A stretch of 62,000 nt of DNA, from assembly GCA_905221605.1 (NCBI GenBank), contig CAJNDS010000868.1, positions 719,107 to 781,106 of the forward strand, written 5' to 3'. The DNA is from Symbiodinium natans (taxonomy: Eukaryota > Sar > Dinophyceae > Suessiales > Symbiodiniaceae). Both the position numbers and the translations under genes were made by a program. Position 1 is the first letter of the stretch, and each line of letters starts with the position of its first letter. Below the pieces are notes generated by a model. The model did no database searches and was not told the origin of the DNA. It was given only the letters and a program-made list of their open reading frames with translations. Shown here piece after piece: positions 54,879 through 62,000 of the stretch.

Positions 54879-57800
54879 ATGGTTTCAGGGTTGTTCCAAC
54901 TGCGACGTCCTGAGACATTTGATGGGCCGGACTCCTCCGAGCTGCACCAGAAGTACTTCGAGCTTCTGGCACGAGAGGCCTCAACATGCCTAAGCCCCTA
55001 CCAGGATGTGTTATTTGGCCCTATCATCCCCATAATCAACCCTATAAAGGGCCGTTTAAGGGAGGCTATACGGTATAATAGCCCGTCCTGGTATACCACT
55101 TCAACCCAGCGCCTAAACTGTGGTCTCTTGAAATGCACCTCAACGAGCAGGGGGTCCCGAGGGATTTAATCAGAGGGCTTCGGGCAATTCCACTCTACCC
55201 AGATGGTCTAAAGATGCTCGGCTCTTGTCCGACTCCTCCCTTGTTTTGGTGAACTGACAGTCAGACCCACCTGGACATGTTGGGGATGACTGATGCGGCT
55301 GTTTCTCTGTGTCCGTCCTGGCATCCTTCAGAGTGTCTGTGGACACCCGAATTCCTCTTGAGCCACTGACCCAGGGACTGCCAGAAAACAGAGCCTTGCG
55401 GATTTCCGTTCGGGGGAGCGGACCCACTCCGGCTCTGCCGAATTCCTTCCGCATGACAGCCCAGTCGGCTCTACTACAGCCATTGAGTCAAGGAGTGGCA
55501 ACTGAACAGGGACCCTACATATACACATTTGTTCAACGGGACTAGAGGCCAACCCAGCAAAGCATTCAGCCACAAGAAGGCGCTTGTTGGCATGTCTTGC
55601 CGGTCGCGCCGACGCCGGATGCCAGACGGCTGTGTGGATTCCGTTCGGCTGGGCCGGACTCTTTCGAAGCCCAGCCGAATTCCTTCCATGCGACAGGCTT
55701 CTGAGGCCATTCGAGGCATTCGCTGAAGAGGCAAGGTAGCGCCCTGCTTACCTGCGTGCCCTGCAGGAATGCCACAATGAAGTCGTGTGAACTTCCGTTC
55801 GGTGAAGCTGATCTCATGACGGGCTTGGCCGAATTCCTGTCGCACTAGAGTCAGGTATGAGAACAACTTTGAGCACAGCTGGCAATGTGGTAGTGTCTGG
55901 ACTAGATGATCCTGCCACAACGCAAAGTGGTGCTATAGCGCCCGCGTGGGTTCCGTTCGATGGAGCTTTTTTCAAGCAGGCTCTGCCGCATTCCTTCCAC
56001 GCAACACCTGCAAATGACAGGCAAAGAGGCATGCTGCTTTAGGGCTGCAGGACATGCTCCTGCTGTCCGAAGAAGGCAGCTATGCCAGAAAGAGGTGTAG
56101 CTTTCCGTTCGGTGATTCCGATTGAAGCAGGATTTGCCGAATTCCTGCTGCGCTGCAGTTACGGTCCCTGGCCATCCCATCTCCAGACTGCAGGCTGTAG
56201 GGCGTAAGGAATAACCCCTACCCCCGAAACCCATAACCCTAATGTGGTGTTCCGATTACAGAAGTCCCAAAACAACTTTCAAATAGATAGGGTGGCTTTT
56301 GGGGCCCCCTGCGTGAAGTTTGAGAAAAGTTTTTTGGGGGATGTCAAGGTCAAAGTTGTTTGTTAACTTCAACCCTAAGCCCTCGGCCCGAATTAGAGGC
56401 CTTAAGGGTGCTAAGGCAGGTAAACCCTGGCTCCCTCTGCTCACTCTGCTCTCTCTGTTGATCCTCTTCCGGAGTCCAGCTTTTCGTTTTAGCTTTTGCT
56501 TTCCTCAAGCTGAATTGTTTGGGGGAGGTGGGTGGGAGGGGGTACTTTTCCAGGCTAGTTTTCGATTTTATCGAGCAAGATTTCGCATTTTTGCGAACCA
56601 CGTTACTAATGGGATCTCCACATTCAAATCAGTCCCGAATTTTGGTGTGAAGCCTAAAACGCCAAAACCCACAACCCTAAACCCTCAAACCCTCAACCTG
56701 AACCCTGAACCCCGAAACCCTGCAACAGAGTTCGGAGGCACTCCAAACTTTCCAGCCCTTCTACGAGGAAGCTCTCGCAAAGTGCCGGGAGCAGGTGCCG
56801 AGAATCAAGGGAGTGGAGGGCCATAATGTAGGCATGTTTTTATGGATATATCTAAAATATATGTATATATATATATATATATATTCATTTACTTATATAT
56901 ATATATACACACTTATGATTACTACTGTTCTTTAGGGGGGTGGTCTGGTCCGATCCCCCGACTTTGAGAACCTTCAGAAGGAAGGTCCGAAGCTCCAAAA
57001 AAAACCCAGGTTCACTTGTGTCTGGGCAGGACCTACAGGGTCCTGGCTTGTGGGGAAGGCATAGGATATCCCAGAGCTGCAAGCAAACAAGAGCCCCCCT
57101 GTCTCGAACTATCATTTCAGGCAGTTTCGGGTCAGATGGTCAAAACCCTAAACCCTAAACTCTAAACCGCATGCTGTTCCCGAGCCGTTTGAGCTTCTGA
57201 TGTAGCAGCGGCTGTCCCCACATCTACGACCAAGAGCCGTCCGGAGCAGGAGCCGCGAGAGCGTCGTGTCTCGAGATGTTTAGGGTTTAGGGTTTAGGGT
57301 TTAGGGTTTAGGGTTTAGGGTTTAGGGCTGTATGAACCCTGATTTCAACGAAATGGGCCGCAGCCTTCTGGTCGTTACTTGCCCGGGGCACAAGATTTCC
57401 AAGGGGCTGGGTAGTTAACCTTCAACCTTGTGGCGATATATATATATTCCTACTACAAACAAGAGGTTAACCTTTTTGGGGCTAGGGTATTCAGCCCCAT
57501 GTTCGCAATCTGGCGGGCTCGTGAGGGATCGGATGCCCTTTTCCCAATGGCCCAGTACCATTAAACAAGGGGTCCAGTAAGAAAGCCTCTGGCAAATGCC
57601 ACCCCAAAGAGTCTTGAAGGTTGAGGCTCTCAGCAAGAAGGTTTGATGAAACCCGAAACCCTGAACCGTTTGTTTAGCCTAAACCCTAACCCGGCAGACG
57701 TGGCTGTCACATGAAGGGCCCACTCACTCTTTTGGCGCCAGTGAGACGTTGGGCGGCCTTCAGCACTGCGGACACTTCGCTCGGTTAAGCTGCTCCTTGC

Positions 57801-60800
57801 GCAGTCCCCAGCTTCTTCAAACAACAGACTGCCAGGCCAAGAAAGGGAGATGGTAGCTGATCAACATACCTGCACCCCAAATAACCCTACATTCCTCGGA
57901 AACAAAACCAGGAACCATAATCATTTCCCAAGAAGGATCTTGAGATCCACCACCAAGTCCGACGTTTTGCCAGTTGAAGTCGGCTGCCGGGCATGGATGC
58001 ACACACGTGACCCCGGAGGGCTGGACGGATATCAGACCTCCAAGGCTTCAGAATGAGAATCCTGCCCCGTGTTAGGCGGAATCAACTACTCCAACATACC
58101 CTACACCCTCCCTACACCCTAAACCCTAAATCCTAAACATCCCGGATGCCCTGAAGAGAAGAGTCCTTGGGCCCCTCTCGGCGAAGGGCTTTCGGGATGC
58201 TTGGGGCTTTCTCAGGTGTTCGCCTAAGTGAATCCCCCACTCTAATTCTCAGCTGGCAGAGGAGACATGGTGCTCGATGAGCAGTTCATCCAGAAATGCC
58301 GGGAGGTAGATGGGCGATTGGGAGCGGAGGGTTCCAGGCTGCTTCGCGGGATTCCTCGGCTTACTTGGTCAGATGGTATGTGTTGGACTCGTTAGACCCC
58401 AAACACCTCCATTTCTGAAGCCAGCCGACCTGCAACAATCTCAGACATGAACCCTAAACTTGGGACCGTATACCCTATACCACTAGAATCCTTATTGCGG
58501 TATACGAACCATAAACCCTTTTAGGGTTCATTTGGTTCTCAATCATCAGCCCTGAAGCAAGTATGCCGGCGCTTCCCACGCCCTCTCGAAAAATGGACAC
58601 TGGGGCATGCGGAAGCCCGATGCCAGTAAATTCAGCCCCAAGGTTCTGAGAAGTTGTGCCCAAGCCACCCTAAACCCTAAACCCTAAGCAATAAGTCCCT
58701 AACCCTAAACCCTAAACCCTAAACCCTAAAACCTAAACCGCAAGTTTTAGACAGAGCTCGAGATCTCAGGGTTCAAGACATGCACTTTCGCTCAGTTTGT
58801 GCACCGATTCCAAGATCCTCTGCAAAGGGTTTAGGTTTTAGGGTTTAGGGTTTAGGGTAAACCCGGCTTGCGAAGTGCTCTTTGGGTTCTGTACACACCA
58901 TGGCGCAGCCAGCTGTAGCAGCTGGTGGCCATGTGGCTGTAAGACTGTAAGATGCCATACGTCGGTGGAATCCTAAGCCCGCAAACTCCTGAGCCCTGAA
59001 CAAAGGCCTTCAACACCTTCGACCAAGATGGCAGCGGCACCATCGATACCCAGGCATGGCACGCTCATGGAGGGCCGAGGCTGTACTGTGTTACATGTGC
59101 TTTTATTCTTTGGTTATTGTTGGTAGTATCCCATTTGGTAAATTGATTTGCTCCAAATGATCTTGAACTACATTATAGCTTTATCTTGGTATGATGTTGC
59201 AGACCTTGTATCAGTAAATTGGACGGTGATACATTATACATGTCGTAGCCTCATGATCGGCGTTCCAGACCGACGTACTGCAAGTCTATGTTTGGGTGTA
59301 TTTGTAGGTTATGAATATTCTGTATATAGTTCCGAGTGAAAATCCAAGAATCTAGTACACACACTTGTGCCAAATGCTGCTTTGTACGCATAGCACACAT
59401 CACATATTGTGTTTTGTTCGCAGCACAAACCCCGTGCCATGACCAAGCAAGCAACACATCGCAAAATGCATCTTATTATTGAGCATATCCCCATTCCATA
59501 ACCAAACGTTGAGGCTACGTCTATACCAACTAGTCGATTTCAATCGAATATGTGGAAGAAGGTGTGTTGATTGTTGTTTTTCGAAATACAAATAACATAT
59601 ATATATATGTATTTTCACATGTATATTTTGTACATATCATAGCTACAGTTTAATGACTACTAGTCTTGTCACTACTATTACTATCATATATGCGTATATA
59701 TCATATCATTTTTGCATATTGTATTGTATTGTATTATATGTTACAAATCACATTGTAACTCATGAAATTCATTACTATGTAGCACGCTACAGCCTAACAT
59801 GTCTGAATCAAATTCAAATTCGATAGAACATATACATATACATAAATACATATATGTAGGTATCTACACTCACCACTCCCCCCCCCCCCCCCCATCAGAC
59901 CTTGTGCCTCGTCGATGCCACAGGAGATGAAGCTCCTGCTGGAAGCCATCGGTGAGGTGAGGTCCCCGTTGTTGTCATCACATCGGCATGGCAGGTGTCA
60001 CCCTGTCTGCCCCCGCTTGTGTGTTGCGCGGTGCGGCTGCTTCCGTGATGCTGAACTGCTGCCACAATATTGTTCTGCTGTGACTCTATGTGCACCCAAT
60101 GTTGGGATCTCCTGCTATTGCCATTGAGCTCTGCAGATGTGTTGTATTCTGCGCTTGAGGGTAATCAATATTAGCTATACGGGGGGGGGGGGGGGGTATT
60201 TTATATTAGGGGGGTAGGGGGGGGGTTTAATATTAGGGGGCGGGGATAAGCCCTAACCCGAGCATGGCACCCCAGGCGCCAAGCGAAGAGGAGCTCTTCC
60301 GCTTCATGGCAGACGTGGATGAAGACGGGTGCGCGCCCGAGGGTCAGCAACAGAGCCCAATGCAGACTGAAGCTCCCTAAGGCCCGAAAGCCCAGCCCAA
60401 CGATCAACATGGCCAAACCCTAAACCCTAAACCCTAGGCCCTAAACCCTAAACCCTAAACCCTAAACCCTAAACCCTAAACCCTAAACCCTAAACCCTAA
60501 ACCCTAAACCCTAAACCCTAAACCCTGACCCAGGACAGGCGAGATCGAGTTCGCAGAGTTCCTGCGCGCCTTTGAGAAGCAGCGAGGGGGGGCACAGGAC
60601 CGTCCCAAGTGACTGATCTGTCGGGTCAGGGTTCAGAGTTTCGGATTCAGGGATTCAGGGTTTAGGGTTCAGAGTTTCGGGTTGACTCTATGGTTTCACT
60701 AGACTTGAGGTGCCAGCGGTTGAGTATCCAGCCCCTCGGAAGCCAGATGAAGGCCAACAGACACCTAGTTTGATAGATAAATAGTACAATACATATATGT

Positions 60801-61311
60801 AAATATAGAATTATATATTTAATATATATATATATATATACATGTATACACAATGTGTATGCAACCCCAAATCGCCCAACTCCTATTCCCCTAGCACAGG
60901 AGCTCGAGGACGAGCTGGACACCATCGATGCCTTCGTGGCACTCGGGGGCGAGCCAGATAAGTCGGCCCAGCTGCGTTTCCTTCAGGGCGTCTTATAGGC
61001 GATTCTCAAGCTACCTACTGTGAGCCCTTTCTTTATCGGGTTCAATTGGAGGGGGGTTCAAGGGGGGTATGTAACCCAAGGTTCCCGAATACTCCCCACT
61101 ACTCCCCAAGGCTCCCTAAGCTTCCCGAAGGTTCCCTAGGTACCTACCCCCCTCCCTTCAGAACCCTGTAATTTCTTATTTGTGTCGGTAGGCCCGCAGG
61201 TACAGCGCAACACGAACCTAAAGTGTCTCAGGCTAGCCGCTGGAAGGCTGAGAACCCCAGAATGCCAGGACAGGCTACATTGACACGCAGCGGTTGATTC
61301 AGGTCGTGAAG
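54879..61311 (+). CDS. Calmodulin-superfamily EF-hand protein, 3' end outside window
   Basis: ATG 54879 sits in ACCATGG with AG acceptors just upstream. Exons: 54879-55007 (ETFDGPDSSELHQKYFELLA), 56729-56794 (ALQTFQPFYEEALAKCRE), 57206-57277 (AVRSRSRESVVSRD, donor GTTTAG), 58260-58305 (MVLDEQFIQKCRE), 59006-59053, 59924-59956, 60276-60328, 60534-about 60592, 60900-60961 and 61269-61311. From 58260 the phases join without a break. EF1 loop DQDGSGTIDTQE spans an intron, EF2 loop is DEDGTGEIEFAE, and EF3 (EPDKTGYIDTQR) has Arg instead of Glu at position 12, so it probably binds no Ca2+. The phrase DTIDAFVALGG before EF3 resembles calmodulin-like axonemal/flagellar proteins, but the subfamily is not certain. 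Acceptors from 59006 on are all AG|G; intron 59054 has a GC donor. Inclusion of the exons before 58260 is less certain. Confidence 0.65.
55404..56160. repeat. Five hairpin-forming repeats, about 155-bp spacing
   Basis: Copies begin at 55404, 55638, 55793, 55951 and 56103. Each is TTCCGTTCGG, about 27 variable bases, then GCCGAATTCCT. TTCGGnnnnGC and GCnnnnCCGAA can pair; in copy 2 the 11-bp stem is perfect (TTCGGCTGGGC/GCCCAGCCGAA). The sequence before each copy also shares ATGCCA and GTGTG words. It lies in the first intron of the EF-hand gene model. Confidence 0.75.
59006..59053 (+). CDS. EF-hand 1 exon
   Basis: AFNTFDQDGSGTIDTQ: helix end plus 11 of 12 loop residues of a canonical calcium-binding EF-hand. 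The missing position-12 Glu is the first codon of the next exon (59924). Border AAAG|G; the donor is gcatgg, a GC-AG intron. Confidence 0.75.
59924..59956 (+). CDS. Eleven-codon EF-hand exon
   Basis: EMKLLLEAIGE supplies loop position 12 and the exiting helix of EF1. It is exactly 33 bp, phase 0 both ends, ACAG|G and GTGAGG borders, preceded by a C run at 59879-59893. Confidence 0.75.
60276..60592 (+). CDS. EF-hand 2 exons
   Basis: 60276-60328 (APSEEELFRFMADVDEDG) and 60534-about 60592 (TGEIEFAEFLRAFEKQ) join within a Gly codon to give a complete loop with acidic residues at positions 1, 3, 9 and 12. The 205-bp intron is largely a CCCTAAA array. The end of the second exon is uncertain: the frame stays open to TGA 60610-60612, and joining to the next exon in frame needs a phase-0 donor before it, possibly GA-type. 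Confidence 0.7.
60416..60526. repeat. CCCTAAA array, about 15 units
   Basis: It fills most of the 205-bp intron between the two EF-hand-2 exons, ending a few bases before the CCAG|G acceptor. Confidence 0.9.
60900..61311 (+). CDS. EF-hand 3 exons (degenerate loop)
   Basis: 60900-60961 (LEDELDTIDAFVALGGEPD) and 61269-61311 (TGYIDTQRLIQVVK) splice through a Lys codon (AA|G). The loop keeps Asp at position 3, Gly at 6, Ile at 8 and Asp at 9, but ends in Arg. The final donor may be GC (gcccga). The fourth EF-hand is expected outside the window or in an exon I could not see. Confidence 0.65.
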
Positions 61312-62000
61312 GCCCGAACTGGCTGCGGTGTCGCTTGTATCAGCTGCCTTTTCCTTGACCTGTCGAGAGGGGCTCATGCTTGCGTTGGGCTGCTAACTGT
61401 CTAAGTTTCGCCACTGGGACTGGATCAAAGGAGCAGAATCTTAGACTTGAAGAAGATCAACAATCGAGAAGCATGAGTGATGTCCACAGCTCATGTCGCG
61501 GGCCCGACGGACAGTACCTCGTGCTCCTATAGGCGATGGCTCAGAGGGGGGGGGCCTCACAAACCTTCTGTTCCTCTGAGGGCAAAACCATGAGGAAAAG
61601 CTGTTCTTCTTGCAGAAAACTCAGCAGTTGTTTGAACAGACGGCAGTGTTTCTCCGCTCTCGTGCATGTGAACAATCTTGATTATGTTGGATCCTTCAGC
61701 TTCAGCTGATGTTGCGCGACTTCTGTCCATCGGCGCGTTCTAGTGCCACAACGCTGCACGCCCTGCGATCTCACATGGCAGTTCCTCCCCGCATAAAAGT
61801 TCGTCAACAGAAACATTTGACGCCCAGACGCCAGGATTCTGGCGCCTCGGCGAAATTTCTTGGTGTCTTTTTTGACATCAAGTCTTTGTGCGTGTGCGCT
61901 AGGTCCATGACAGCGCAATTACTGTGCCAAGAATGCATCTTCTTGTGATGGTGGCCTGCAGTGGTTTGTGAAACGAAGTTTCATGACATGCTGCCTTCGG
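61312..62000. other. Downstream intron or 3' region
   Basis: No exon is convincing. A basic-looking frame exists on each strand at 61682-61948. TTCTTGCAG at about 61608-61616 is a good acceptor sequence, but the frame after it is not informative. Confidence 0.4.

Noticed and set aside
55404-56160. CRISPR array or 5S/tRNA cluster
   Set aside because: Copies are too divergent for CRISPR, spacing varies, and no tRNA cloverleaf or 5S-like internal promoter was seen.

Overview
The window looks like nuclear DNA of a dinoflagellate (inference), most likely of the symbiodiniacean/suessialean type. Coding sequence occurs as many short exons (mostly 25-150 bp), all convincing ones on the + strand. Exons start after AG, usually AG|G. 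Donors are mainly GT, with some GC and perhaps GA. Introns and spacers are packed with TTTAGGG/CCCTAAA heptamers, the plant/dinoflagellate-type telomere repeat, plus homopolymer G/C runs and microsatellites. I saw no bacterial operon structure, rRNA, tRNA or CRISPR array. The arrays lie throughout the window, so this is not a chromosome end.

Layout: (1) 1-7833, 3' part of a multi-exon gene of unknown function, ending in a 150-codon exon. (2) 7834-9018, spacer with a 101-bp palindromic MITE. (3) 9019-13974, sparse exons of a second unknown gene. (4) 14166-21111, exons with ankyrin-like repeats, followed at 22688-27466 by exons coding a short repeated motif of the form A-L-A-R-H-L-L-x-L and a 253-codon final exon; these may be one gene. 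(5) 27830-34640, exons of one or more genes, including a signal-peptide-like first exon at 30433. (6) 34836-54761, more than 30 small exons of a cysteine-rich, probably secreted or surface protein, interrupted by an intronless nicotinate-mononucleotide-adenylyltransferase-like gene (42354-43055). (7) 54879-61311 and beyond, a calmodulin-superfamily gene whose EF-hand core can be assembled exon by exon.

The non-coding part is the most unusual. At least five families of short (about 60-140 bp) dispersed elements recur in spacers and introns, several with terminal inverted repeats. One copy is split by a TTTAGGG array. Another CCCTAAA array is bracketed by a duplicated exon start. In many introns the heptamer array itself supplies the 5' splice site (GTTTAG), and in at least one the 3' splice site (TTTAG|GG). 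There is also a cluster of hairpin-forming repeats at 55404-56160 and a self-complementary AT-rich region at 53165-53545.

Gene models here are reconstructions by eye from reading frames and splice-like sites. Exon borders, and which exons belong together, are inference unless stated otherwise. I had no transcript evidence.
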